Of a DNA stretch of 64,000 bases, positions 7,997 to 16,671 are shown piece by piece. The notes beneath the pieces are model-generated. The model did no database searches and was not told the DNA's origin. It saw only the letters and a program-made list of their open reading frames with translations. The position numbers and the translations under genes are program-made. Source of the DNA: Microscilla marina ATCC 23134 (GTDB lineage: Bacteria; Bacteroidota; Bacteroidia; Cytophagales; Microscillaceae). Each line of letters opens with the position of its first letter. The first letter of the stretch is position 1. The DNA lies in the NCBI RefSeq assembly GCF_000169175.1, contig NZ_AAWS01000002.1, forward strand, positions 62,001-126,000, written 5' to 3'.

Positions 7997-8428
7997 GTGA
8001 AGACAATGCATACAGCAACCAAAGCTAAAAAAAATCCAGGATTATTTGTAGCCAACTATGAGGTGAGATCTAACAAAAAAAATGATCCGAAAATATACCT
8101 CTGCCTCACTTTTTATATAGGACGTGAAACCGTTATAGGCAACGCCGATATTAATCGACGCAACAAAACATTTGTGAGCATTCCTTCTTACCTCAAAGGA
8201 GACTTTACTTATATAAGTCTACTCAACTATAACAAAACTCAAGTATTAGTTACCGCTGATGGTTTTCTAACCCCCGATCAAAGCACTTTTTTATCGCCTA
8301 ATACCAAAGTAAGGCTATTGCTTGATGAAAATTGGGAGAAAGGTACAGCCAGTATCAAGTTTCAGGACAGCGATGGTTCGTGGCAAAAAATAGAAAACGC
8401 CACTATCCAACTAGTAGCTGATGAATAG
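7997..8428 (+). CDS. DUF1842 family protein
   Basis: This 143-residue protein has no signal peptide or membrane segment. It matches what I recall of DUF1842 along most of its length: GLFVANYEV at the front, IPSYLKGDFTYISLL in the middle, VLVTADGF, then VRLLLDENWEKGTASIKF and a closing beta-rich stretch. The biochemical role of the family is unknown. An in-frame ATG at 8006 is an alternative start. It stands alone behind a phased operator array and a good promoter, which suggests strong conditional expression. Confidence 0.75.
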   Translation: MKTMHTATKAKKNPGLFVANYEVRSNKKNDPKIYLCLTFYIGRETVIGNADINRRNKTFVSIPSYLKGDFTYISLLNYNKTQVLVTADGFLTPDQSTFLSPNTKVRLLLDENWEKGTASIKFQDSDGSWQKIENATIQLVADE

Positions 8429-8606
8429 TTCGCTGGCTTCTTGGTAGGCAAAGGTGAATTTTGTGCCTTAGCGATAAATTAGAGCATTATTCGCTTTTTG
8501 AGTTCTAACGCCTACCGAATCCTTCATTGTGTGGCAAAGCTCTTAAAAGTTGAGTCAGAGAATTTATAGACTCATCGCGGCACAGCACAGCGGCAAATTT
8601 GGTTTT

Positions 8607-8803
8607 TAAGGGATGGTGTAAAAATAAAGTTCTATAGTAACGCCAAAATATTTTGTTGGCAGGAGAGGCAGGGCAATATCCAGTGGATGTTGAGCCCGCC
8701 CTGCGGGACGGCGTCATAGCAGCGCTACGGCAAGTTTTTTTAACGAATTCTGTCAGCGAAAGATGACCTTAAAAATGTAAATTTATCTTGGTACTATTCC
8801 TAA
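8607..8803. repeat. TAAGGAAT-type element, copy b
   Basis: It is the inverted partner of 184-379, 8.2 kb away and almost identical. The left end reads TAAGGGATGGTG and the right end ACTATTCCTAA. It contains the ATCC/GGAT hairpin and the CCCTGCGGGACGGCGTC block. A diverged piece of the same interior occurs at 25826-25885. The surrounding gap 8429-9175 otherwise holds a terminator-like hairpin and a promoter. Confidence 0.8.
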
Positions 8804-8925
8804 GAGAAGCAAAGGGCAAAAGTGCAGAATACCACTTTATATATTTAGTGGTTGAGGTACTAGCCCAATATAAAGGCATTACATAGTTTATTTCAATAAA
8901 TAATTAACATCCATAAGTAGAAAGA

Positions 8926-8958
8926 AAAAACCCCGGTATTTTATACCTGGGTTTTTTT
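8926..8958 (+). terminator. Intrinsic terminator-like hairpin
   Basis: An AACCC-GGTAT / ATACC-GGGTT stem with a short T loop is followed by a run of seven T and preceded by an A run, so it could work on either strand. It lies between the DUF1842 gene and the small gene pair at 9176. Confidence 0.6.
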
Positions 8959-9099
8959 ACTTAAGTTTTTAGATGTTTAGAGCAAGCTTTTACACCTTGT
9001 AAATAAACAGGAGGAGAACCATCAGGCAGGAGGGATAACTTGCTTATAAAGGTTGTATACACCAAATAAATTTGCTTTGTATACCCTTTGTCTATACTT

Positions 9100-9135
9100 G
9101 TTTTTTTAGGTATCCAACTCTATGCCCTACCTTTG
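9100..9135 (+). promoter_or_regulatory. Promoter of the 9176 gene
   Basis: A perfect TAnnTTTG box, TACCTTTG, lies at 9128-9135, preceded by a T tract that can act as the -33 element. The start codon follows 41 nt downstream. Confidence 0.5.
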
Positions 9136-9175
9136 TACCACAAACATTTAAAACATTATTACATAAATTATTGAG

Positions 9176-9466
9176 ATGAAATCTATTAAGACGAAAAATT
9201 GGGAGACATTAATGATAAGTGCGCCAGCAGGCTTTGTTACTTATTTTTTGAAAATGCAGCATCATTTAAAAACAAGTTTTGGTAAAATGAACCTTGAAAC
9301 CACACAATTCAAACAAATAAGCGATACGGGTTTTAGTTGTAAGGTACATTGGGTGGGCAGCGATGTACACAAGTTGGATAAGATGAAAAATTCTTTGTTC
9401 AACCAATTGCCTGATAAAACCCCTGCTCAAGCTAAAGATTTTATAAAATTGAGGCTAAAAAAATAA
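9176..9466 (+). CDS. Small uncharacterised protein
   Basis: This 96-residue basic protein matches no family I recognise. It has no signal peptide and no membrane segment. The N-terminus contains a mildly hydrophobic APAGFVTYFL stretch, and the C-terminus is lysine-rich. A good TAnnTTTG promoter precedes it, and a 46-codon frame follows 72 nt later, ahead of a terminator. The two therefore look like one short transcription unit. Confidence 0.6.
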   Translation: MKSIKTKNWETLMISAPAGFVTYFLKMQHHLKTSFGKMNLETTQFKQISDTGFSCKVHWVGSDVHKLDKMKNSLFNQLPDKTPAQAKDFIKLRLKK

Positions 9467-9538
9467 ATACCTGATTTCAGTAATCTGTAAAATATTTTTT
9501 CTTACAAATTACTAAGCAAAATTACTAACCCTGAAATA

Positions 9539-9679
9539 ATGAATAATACAAATAAAAAACAAACAGTTTCCCCCCCTCCAAGTGTAGGAATGTTGGGGCA
9601 GATGATGTTGTCGGAAGAGGATATGAAGGAGCTATTAGGAGAAGGCAACTTCGACGAACCCCTAAGAGATGATGAATAA
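9539..9679 (+). CDS. 46-residue acidic peptide
   Basis: ATG at 9539 to TAA at 9677 encodes a 46-residue peptide. It is polar at the front with a proline triplet, then Met/Leu/Glu-rich (SEEDMKELLGEGNFDE), ending in DDE. It lies between the 9176 gene and an intrinsic terminator at 9713, so it is probably part of that transcript. Its length, order and acidic C-terminal half are compatible with a precursor or regulatory peptide. No maturation motif is visible. Confidence 0.45.
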   Translation: MNNTNKKQTVSPPPSVGMLGQMMLSEEDMKELLGEGNFDEPLRDDE

Positions 9680-9712
9680 TTTTACCTTTAGTTTTAACTT
9701 TTAATAATTGTT

Positions 9713-9752
9713 GCCTGCTCTAAAGTTTTGATACTTGAGGGCAGGTTTTTTA
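9713..9752 (+). terminator. Intrinsic terminator after the small gene pair
   Basis: CCTGCTC and GAGGGCAGG arms, with inner AAGT/ACTT pairing, are followed by six T. It closes the unit 9176-9679. Confidence 0.65.
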
Positions 9753-9974
9753 ATGCCTCTTTGCAGGGTAAAAAATATAAAGAATGCATCAGCTACAGCT
9801 TGCTGTGCTGCGCAAGATGGTTGTATTATTAAAATAATATAAAGAGTGTACAAGTACTCAAATAAACTTATATATTTTTTGAAAGAGTGTTGAAAAAATA
9901 GGCGGTTAAAAATGCCCAGGTATTTTTGTCCATTCCTAAGAATCAATTTGGACGTTTTTTCGTTTATAAGGAGT

Positions 9975-10763
9975 ATGAAAAAAATACTGCTAACATTGTG
10001 GGCGTTTTGTATAACCTGCGCAACATTACAAGCGCAAAACAACAACGAAGAATTGGATATTTTGCAGCCCCCTTTTGAGAATAAATCGTTGCCCAAAATC
10101 CCTCGTTTTTTGGAAGTAGGCATCAGTGCCAATGCTTACCGAGGCGATTTGAACCCTTCTTACAGCAAGTGGACCTCCTCTTTTCATATTGCTTACAGGC
10201 TCAACCGACACCGTTATTTTAACAGCCGATTTGGTTTCAGCATAGGGTCTGTTACAGGAGAAAACCTGAATTACTCTTTCACCTCTACTGATCCTGAAGA
10301 AGACGGCAGACCCAATAACTTTTTTAAATCAAATTTAATTACATTTCACTATGAGCTCCAGTTTAACTTGATCAAAACTTCGCGTTATATGGTATACCTC
10401 AGCCAGGGCTTTGGTATTTATCGGTTTTTGGTGAAAAACGACGAAGGAGAAAACCTTCAGGACATTCAAACTTCCCGAGGGAAAAACGAAAACTATAATA
10501 ACTTTGCGGTTATGTTGCCTACAGGCATTGGTGCTGCCTATCGTTTTGCCAATGGTTATGCCTTGGGCCTACAGGCAAGCATACTCAACCCACAAACCGA
10601 TTATGTAGACAATATTTCTCAGTTGAGTACCAACAATCGCAATGACAATACCTTGATGTTTAAATTCTTTTTGTGGGCACCACTCAGCAAAATACCTGTA
10701 AAAAAGATATCTACCCGTAACAACATCAACTATACCCGGAGCCGGGCCTTGGGCAATTGGTAG
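9975..10763 (+). CDS. Outer-membrane beta-barrel protein
   Basis: The 262 residues begin with a classical signal peptide (MKKILLTLWAFCITCATLQA, cleavage after AQA likely). Alternating aromatic/polar beta strands follow, with FLEVGISANAYRGDLNP, GFSIGSVTGENLNY, YELQFNLI and LPTGIGAAYRFANGYALG stretches typical of small Bacteroidota porin-like or OmpA-like barrels. The start at 9975 is preferred over upstream in-frame codons because it begins the signal peptide and has an AAGGAG ribosome site, unusual in this phylum. The function is unknown. The region just upstream (9917-9939) matches one end of the TAAGGAAT element family. Confidence 0.75.
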   Translation: MKKILLTLWAFCITCATLQAQNNNEELDILQPPFENKSLPKIPRFLEVGISANAYRGDLNPSYSKWTSSFHIAYRLNRHRYFNSRFGFSIGSVTGENLNYSFTSTDPEEDGRPNNFFKSNLITFHYELQFNLIKTSRYMVYLSQGFGIYRFLVKNDEGENLQDIQTSRGKNENYNNFAVMLPTGIGAAYRFANGYALGLQASILNPQTDYVDNISQLSTNNRNDNTLMFKFFLWAPLSKIPVKKISTRNNINYTRSRALGNW

Positions 10764-10845
10764 ATAAAATATATTTTTTGAAGGTTCAAAGCGCAGGAGC
10801 GAGAGGAGCCGAATTTGAGTTAGAAGAGTGTAAGGAAAAGCAAAA

Positions 10846-10886
10846 AAGGTTTGATATTGAGTTGTTTTAACTCAATATTAAACCTT
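10846..10886. terminator. Bidirectional terminator between convergent genes
   Basis: Long AAGGTTT-ATATTGAGTT / AACTCAATAT-AAACCTT arms around a four-nt loop are flanked by an A run on the left, which is a T run for the minus strand. The minus-strand stop codon at 10867 lies inside the hairpin, so the last codons of the sensor gene form one arm. Confidence 0.75.
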
Positions 10887-13050
10887 GGTTTGCATCGCTT
10901 ACCGATGATGGTGATAGGTGTACTACATCATCTTCATTGAATAAGAAGATGTAAATGATTTTTGTGTCAATTTCCAATTTTCCAGAAAGCATTTTTACCG
11001 GATAGTTTTTACCACGCTTGTCAATCACTTCCCCGCTTACCTGTTCCTGAAAAGAACGATAACTTACTTTAAAACGTTTCTCTCGCAAATCGATGACGTT
11101 TTTATAGTCCGTCTCTATTAAAATATCTACCGACTCGCCAATCAACTCGCCTCTTTTGTAGTTAAACCTTTGGTATATATAGTTATTAACTTTGGTAATG
11201 ATAAACTTTTCGTTGGTGATCAACAAGCCTGCGTACAAACGGTTGATTACAGTGCGGTAAATCATTAATTCATCAGAAATATTGTTGAGTTTTTGCTCAA
11301 ATTTATGCACCCAATACTTAGAGTTTTGCAACTCTTTGCGCAAATTGGCTTCGCGTTCCTGGGCATCTTGCGCCTCACTTTCCAAAATAGCCAATAGCTT
11401 CTTGTTTCTTTCAGATGCTTTAATGGCAATGATACCAGAAGCAATCCTTTGCGATAAACGCTCTATAAAAGTGACCTCATGGGTTTTGAAAACCTTGAAA
11501 GACACCAGCTCTATTATACCCACCATAGCATCGTCCGATTTTACTGGAACAATCAGCACACAACTGGGGTTGCTTTTGCCCAATCCTGAGGTAATATGCA
11601 CATAACTCTGTGGAACATCGGTCAGTAACATCGTATCACCTTCGCGCCAGGCAGTACCTATGAGCCCATCGCCCAAGTCTACCCTTTTGTTTTTAAATTT
11701 GTTACGTTCGTAAGCATAACAAGCCTTAAGTTCCATATAGAGGTCTTCGTCGTTGTCGTCGTTAATCACAAACATACCTCCCTGGCTACTTCCAGTATAT
11801 TTTACAAGCTGTGCTGTTACCTCAAAAGCTTGTTCTTCGAGGTTGTTAAAGTGATTTCGGTAAATTTCGTTGAAAATAGCAAAACCTTCAGTCTCCCAAC
11901 GTCGTTCAGCTTCTTTCTGCGAAAACTCTTTCAGTTTGGCGTTTTCGTCTTTAGTAATCTGAATGGTTTGTCTGAGTTGTGTATAGAGGTTTTTAAAATT
12001 ACGGGCAAGGTTACCTACTTCGTCTTCAGTCTGTACTCCATCCAAACGGTCTTCTTGGTTTTGTAATCCATCAGCAATCGATTTGGTGATTCTGCTGAGC
12101 AACTCTATAGGACTTGAAATACTGTGGGTAAAATACCAGGCAACCGCCAGTGACAAAAAGAGCATGACAATAATCACGATAAGAAATACCATCGCCGCCT
12201 GCCAAATCAGGTTGTTGGTTCTTTCGTTCACGGTGTCGTGCAAAATGCTCAACTCCAGTTTAATGTCAGCAATAATGTTTTTGAGCTCGCCTCTGATTCC
12301 TTCGTTTTCAGTCAGACCAATTTTTATATCAATATTGACAATTTTGGCAAAATACCTTTCATAAGTATTGGCAGTGTTTATGTATGCTTCAAGGCGATTG
12401 ATTTGTGCAGATGCTGTTTTTGCCAAAGTGTCTATTTGAGACCTTAAGCTTTGTTTAATGCTTCGATTAAGGTTATACAGCTTGTTGGCATACACTAAAT
12501 CTTTTCGTAGTAGAAAATCTTTTTCGTGACGACGCAGTTTATTAATATCAAACTGACGAAGACTATCTGCTTTTTCAAGTTGATGGGCAGCTATGCGCAT
12601 TTTATTGATCAACCCATAATCTTTAAAGCCTTTGTATTGTATTTTGAGAGAAAGGTCATTAAACCAACGATTATATTTGGTATGAGACGACCTGATTTTC
12701 TTTAGGCTTTTATCAACATTTAATTGGTTAAGCAGAGGGGCTTTTTCAATTTTGGTAATAAGCTTTTTTATCTTCAGCGCATTCTTATTGTATTCAGAAA
12801 GGTTTTTACTTTGACCTTTTTGTTTATAGTATGTAATTGACTTGGCGTCTGTCAGTAGGAAGTTTTTTTGGTGATTTTGTACAGTAAGGCTCAAGTTAAG
12901 CAAGTCTTTGATTTGAGTTTTCAAAGATTGATACTCGTTACTTTTACGCATATAGTATTGTGAGATCACCACAATAACTCCTGTAAACAGAATGAGTGTT
13001 GCAAACGCCAGCAATATTTTATGTCTTACCTTTTTTAGTGTGAAACGCAT
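10867..13050 (-). CDS. Membrane sensor with HAMP, GAF and PAS domains, no kinase
   Basis: This 727-residue protein has membrane segments at about 10-31 and 284-307, enclosing a helical periplasmic sensor. A HAMP linker (308-362, SISSPIELLSRITKSIADG) and a coiled coil follow, then a GAF domain (about 395-555, with GDGLIGTAW), a second coiled coil and a PAS-like domain (about 600-710). No HisKA, HATPase, cyclase or phosphatase domain is present, so it must pass its signal through partners. Such kinase-less GAF/PAS proteins are common in Cytophagales. The gene is monocistronic and convergent with the barrel gene. Confidence 0.85.
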   Translation of the reverse strand: MRFTLKKVRHKILLAFATLILFTGVIVVISQYYMRKSNEYQSLKTQIKDLLNLSLTVQNHQKNFLLTDAKSITYYKQKGQSKNLSEYNKNALKIKKLITKIEKAPLLNQLNVDKSLKKIRSSHTKYNRWFNDLSLKIQYKGFKDYGLINKMRIAAHQLEKADSLRQFDINKLRRHEKDFLLRKDLVYANKLYNLNRSIKQSLRSQIDTLAKTASAQINRLEAYINTANTYERYFAKIVNIDIKIGLTENEGIRGELKNIIADIKLELSILHDTVNERTNNLIWQAAMVFLIVIIVMLFLSLAVAWYFTHSISSPIELLSRITKSIADGLQNQEDRLDGVQTEDEVGNLARNFKNLYTQLRQTIQITKDENAKLKEFSQKEAERRWETEGFAIFNEIYRNHFNNLEEQAFEVTAQLVKYTGSSQGGMFVINDDNDEDLYMELKACYAYERNKFKNKRVDLGDGLIGTAWREGDTMLLTDVPQSYVHITSGLGKSNPSCVLIVPVKSDDAMVGIIELVSFKVFKTHEVTFIERLSQRIASGIIAIKASERNKKLLAILESEAQDAQEREANLRKELQNSKYWVHKFEQKLNNISDELMIYRTVINRLYAGLLITNEKFIITKVNNYIYQRFNYKRGELIGESVDILIETDYKNVIDLREKRFKVSYRSFQEQVSGEVIDKRGKNYPVKMLSGKLEIDTKIIYIFLFNEDDVVHLSPSSVSDANQGLILS

Positions 13051-13410
13051 GGCTTTTTTGCTTTTGGTGTATAATACAACACAAAACGAATGGTTCTGTG
13101 TAAAATAGAAGGCGTTACTTTCTAAATCGTATCAATTATTTAAACATCGGAAAAATTATGCCAAAAATAATGATATTTAGTTGTTTTTATCATTAAAAGA
13201 TACTAAGCAGGTTTTTAACCCAAATATACTTATATTTTGGCGATTGCAAGGGCATTAAACGTAATAAAAACAACTCATACTACTAATAACGTTCAAAACC
13301 TGCAAACATGATTGTATTTTTATAAACCTCTGGCATAGCCACCCAAGGTGATGCTTCAAACGGGGTAAAACAACGGCTTTTCGCATTGCTTTGTGTGCTT
13401 GAACCCTGCT

Positions 13411-13545
13411 AAGTACCAAGGCAGAATTAAATATACCTAATGAGTAGGCATAGAGCAGCCATATTATGAATGAGTGCCCCTTACCCGTAGTACCGACATA
13501 CATCGGTATCTAGGGACTTATAGCTAATTACTTGCTGCTACTTAT
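13411..13545. repeat. Intergenic repeat with a hairpin module (pair with 39435)
   Basis: It shares AAGTACCAAGGCAG, ATACCTAATGA, GCCATATTATGA and GCTAATTACTTGCTGCTACT, in order, with 39435-39540. It contains an extra 26-nt block at 13491-13516 with the perfect hairpin TACCGA/TCGGTA that is cleanly missing from the other copy. The surrounding gap 13051-13704 has no other supported feature. Confidence 0.7.
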
Positions 13546-13704
13546 GGAGTATTAGTCAAAGGCAAAAACAACACAATAGTTGTAGGTGATCAAGTAAATT
13601 AATAAACCGCCGAGCAGATAGCTTTGTTTGGCTCAAATTATGGAACCCACCTTGGAAACTATGAACATTCCGATTACATTGCTTCTCAAACTAAGCTTAT
13701 TGAA

Positions 13705-14067
13705 ATGATTGCACTTTACATAATGGCAGTTTTGTATATACTTGCTGGGGTTTACCACTTTGTGCAACCCAAATTTTATCTTAAAATGATGCCTCCCTAT
13801 ATTCCAGCACATAAACTTATGGTAGACTTAAGTGGTATTGCCGAAGTTGTATTGGGTGTAGGGCTTTTATTTGAACCAACCCGTCACTGGGCAGCCATTG
13901 GAGTAGTAGCACTGCTGATAGCGGTATTTCCGGCAAATATTTATATGCTTACTGAAAAAATGGCGGGGCGTAAGTTTAGAAAAATCCCGATTGGTTTTCT
14001 ATGGTTTCGTTTACCTCTACAATTGGCACTTATTTATTGGGCATACCTATATATCAATAGTCCATAG
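13705..14067 (+). CDS. DoxX-like small membrane protein
   Basis: The 120 residues have four hydrophobic segments: an N-terminal one with YILAGVYHFVQPKFYLKMMP, one with SGIAEVVLGVGLLF, one with AAIGVVALLIAVFPANIYM, and a C-terminal one. This is the pattern of the DoxX/DUF family of four-helix inner-membrane proteins. The start at 13705 is chosen because the hydrophobic first helix begins there; upstream in-frame codons add a polar segment without support. The physiological role is unknown. Confidence 0.7.
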   Translation: MIALYIMAVLYILAGVYHFVQPKFYLKMMPPYIPAHKLMVDLSGIAEVVLGVGLLFEPTRHWAAIGVVALLIAVFPANIYMLTEKMAGRKFRKIPIGFLWFRLPLQLALIYWAYLYINSP

Positions 14068-14289
14068 TATTTAGTCGATAGTCCATAGCTGATTCGAGTA
14101 AATGTTCACCTTGTTAAATGCTGTAAACCAGTATTTTATATTAAGATTGTATACTCACTTTATTTTTAAAAGTGTTTCGGTTTTATGCCTAAACACCCAA
14201 TTAAATAATTTTTAAATTCATAAATGACTGATAACCAGCAAACAAATTTGACTAAAATCACTGAGGAGTATTGATATATATATACTTTG

Positions 14290-14892
14290 TTAGAATTTTA
14301 CGCTTAGTTTTGTCCAATGCTGTAGCCAACCTTTTTGCTGTATTCTTTCGAGCATTATAGCAGGCTTATCGGCAAAGTAAGGGGTAGGGCGAAGGATAAG
14401 ATCAAACAAATCCCCAAAACCCCAGGGAGCCACAAAACTCAAACTATTATCCTTTTGGGCACGCACCCCAATGGCAGTAGCAGTTTCCACCCAATTGCTC
14501 AATGCATGATGCAATGATGTATAGGGTACATGCCCCGATTTTTGGTGCATACGTGCTTGGTTTTTCACCGACCAATTTACCTTGGGGAGCTGTTCATAAA
14601 GTATACTTTCCAGCTGTTGATCTTGTTTTTTTGATAAATTTCCCTCATCAAAATATACTACATCTACATCGTTTAGCGGAGTACTGGTAGCAAACCCATG
14701 GGCGTAGTCCCAATATAAGTTGCGCACAAAACCGGCCGATACATAAAGCAATGCCTGGCCAAAATCATTCTGCACTTCTCTGACCGCAAATAATATGTCT
14801 TTTCTTAAAACATCATTATTCATTAGTTGGGTGAGCAATTTTTCGTGGGTAGCAGTAGCCAAATCGTAAAAAAAAGTCTGATTATTTAACAT
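14290..14892 (-). CDS. Nucleotidyltransferase family protein (NTP_transf_6 type)
   Basis: The 200 residues contain SAGFVRNLYWDYAHGF followed by TPLNDVDVVYFD, the nucleotidyltransferase-fold signature of the NTP_transf_6 (DUF925) family with a DxD metal pair, and later KNQARMHQKSGHVPYTS and ETATAIGVR blocks. The substrate is not known for this family. The protein is cytoplasmic with no signal peptide. The gene stands alone and divergent from 15025. Confidence 0.85.
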   Translation of the reverse strand: MLNNQTFFYDLATATHEKLLTQLMNNDVLRKDILFAVREVQNDFGQALLYVSAGFVRNLYWDYAHGFATSTPLNDVDVVYFDEGNLSKKQDQQLESILYEQLPKVNWSVKNQARMHQKSGHVPYTSLHHALSNWVETATAIGVRAQKDNSLSFVAPWGFGDLFDLILRPTPYFADKPAIMLERIQQKGWLQHWTKLSVKF

Positions 14893-15024
14893 TATTTGTA
14901 GAGTACAAACGCCAAAGTATCTTCTTTATCTAATAGTATGACAGAATCTTATAACATTTAATAGTTTTTGTAGTTGTTATATACAACAGAATATTTTTAG
15001 CTACCCAATAACTACCTCTAACTT

Positions 15025-15255
15025 ATGAATACTGCTCCAGAAATTGTAAAAGATGTATTAAATATCAACGCTCCAGTATTGCAGCCTGTCAAAGTAGTTT
15101 TGCTTAATATGTTTGGGCAAATAGTGTTGAATCAACAAGCACAAGTCAAAAACGGCGTGGCTCAAATACACCTCGCTACTTTGTCTTATGGCACCTATCA
15201 GGCACAAATCCATTTAGGTGATAATACCCTTACTCAATTAATTGAAAAAAGGTAA
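15025..15255 (+). CDS. Orphan T9SS sorting-tail-like mini-protein
   Basis: The 76 residues look like the type A C-terminal sorting domain of T9SS cargo: a beta strand with VKVVLLNMFGQIVLNQQ, a NGVAQIHLATLSYGTYQAQI core (compare the G-x-Y segment of Por_Sec_tail) and a final IEKR. No cargo domain and no signal peptide precede it. The frame starts directly at an ATG. It could be a remnant of a secreted protein or a free-standing domain. It converges on yjjX with a gap of six nucleotides. Confidence 0.55.
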   Translation: MNTAPEIVKDVLNINAPVLQPVKVVLLNMFGQIVLNQQAQVKNGVAQIHLATLSYGTYQAQIHLGDNTLTQLIEKR

Positions 15256-15261
15256 GCTATT

Positions 15262-15822
15262 TTATTTCACCAAATCTTTGGCATACTTGGTTTGGTTATA
15301 TAGTTCCTGATGCATAAAAGGGATAAGTGCAAGCACTACTGCTTGTACATAATACTCCTTGCGGTCAATCAAGCCATTGGTCAAAATACCCACTGAACCA
15401 CTTTGGGTTTTAGAGTCTTTTCGTTGAAATACTATGTCGTCTGCTATCCCAAGCTCATAGCCCTGCTTCACAAGCTCACTTACTTTTGGGGGGAGCATAA
15501 ACGAGGCTGTTTTGGCAACTCCTTGTTGCTCAGGTGATAGTACCACTATCCAGGCAAAAACCTCCATTGTATTCTGCAAAAAGTCTACACCTCCCTCTAT
15601 TCCTACCCAATAGTCGGCATCAGGCGTATGTTGTTGAGCGTTGAGCGCCCGATGGTATGCCCCCCGATAAGTTTCCTGGGTATTCATAGGTTGATCACTT
15701 ACCTCAGAGGGTACATCAATGCCTTGAAAGCAAAAGCTTTCTTGAGGAAAAACCTGCTTGAACCCTGTTTGACTTGCCTCCACTTTTACGGGGTTTTTAG
15801 AGGCTACAATAACTTTTTTCAT
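15262..15822 (-). CDS. yjjX: Inosine/xanthosine triphosphatase
   Basis: This house-cleaning phosphatase hydrolyses deaminated nucleotides such as ITP and XTP in the cytoplasm. The 186 residues begin MKKVIVASKNPVKVEA, the nucleotide-binding start typical of YjjX/Maf-Ham1-like enzymes, followed by VSDQPMNTQETYRGA, the WVGIEGGVD core, and SGSVGILTNGLIDRKEYY. The start at 15822 is chosen over 15921 because the conserved domain begins at once there, and the extra 33 residues have no counterpart in the family. Length fits the family. Confidence 0.9.
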   Translation of the reverse strand: MKKVIVASKNPVKVEASQTGFKQVFPQESFCFQGIDVPSEVSDQPMNTQETYRGAYHRALNAQQHTPDADYWVGIEGGVDFLQNTMEVFAWIVVLSPEQQGVAKTASFMLPPKVSELVKQGYELGIADDIVFQRKDSKTQSGSVGILTNGLIDRKEYYVQAVVLALIPFMHQELYNQTKYAKDLVK

Positions 15823-16671
15823 TGAAATGGTTAATTTAATTTTAGAGTATAACGAATAATTTAAACACAGGCACGCACTATTTACAACAGCATTACCACT
15901 TACAAAATTAATGATGGTCAATAGTTGAATGCTCTCAAAAGTGCGAAAATGTTATATTGAGCTAGGCTACAACATTTTTTTAGCCGAAATATTGTGTTGG
16001 TGTTTGATAATTCGCATAGGTTTTGCAGCTTAGGAACGACAGATAGTTTTTGTTTTTGGGCTAAAATTACCAACTTTGGTTTAATAAACAATCGTGTAAA
16101 GTTTTCAATACATGCTTTGTTTGTCAATAGATTTGTGTATTATTAAATAATGAACAAAAAACAGCTTTTGTTTTCGAACTAAATTCTTTCTCAGCTGCTT
16201 AACTATTGGGCGGATTGATTAATTGACATAAACATAAACGAGTGAGATACCTGGGTGAAAAAATCTTTGTTTTTACCAATTACCTGTTTCTCAGGGGGTA
16301 TTGAGGCACTTTTTTCTGTTTGTTTAAGTTTAAATCGAATATTTTTGGTTAAATTCTAGCACAAAAAAAACAAGATTATATTACGACTTTCATAAATTAT
16401 TTTTTATGATTGTTAATCTTTTTTACTTGTTCTGAATATATTCTTCTACTATTACCCAATTTTGTGATATGTATAATAAAAAGCATACATACTGAAAATT
16501 ATAAGTAAATTTATATTTCATAAAATTTAGAATATCCGGGAGAAAACTGGTCAGAGGAATGATTAGTTTTGATTAAATCCAACAGAATCAACCAAAGAAC
16601 AAAAACTTTTATTTAAAACATTTAAAAAATCAGATTGATAGACTGATAAATTTACTTTCCAAAATTTTCAC
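15823..16671. other. AT-rich intergenic gap
   Basis: I see no supported gene. A short minus-strand frame near 15918-16127 lacks domain-like features. A candidate TAnnTTTG box (TAGTTTTG, 16564-16571) lies about 100 nt before the oxoprolinase start and could be its promoter, though no clear -33 element accompanies it. Confidence 0.4.

Noticed and set aside
13255-13503. 82-codon minus-strand frame
   Set aside because: It overlaps the intergenic repeat 13411-13545 and has no start context or domain; its end matches repeat sequence.
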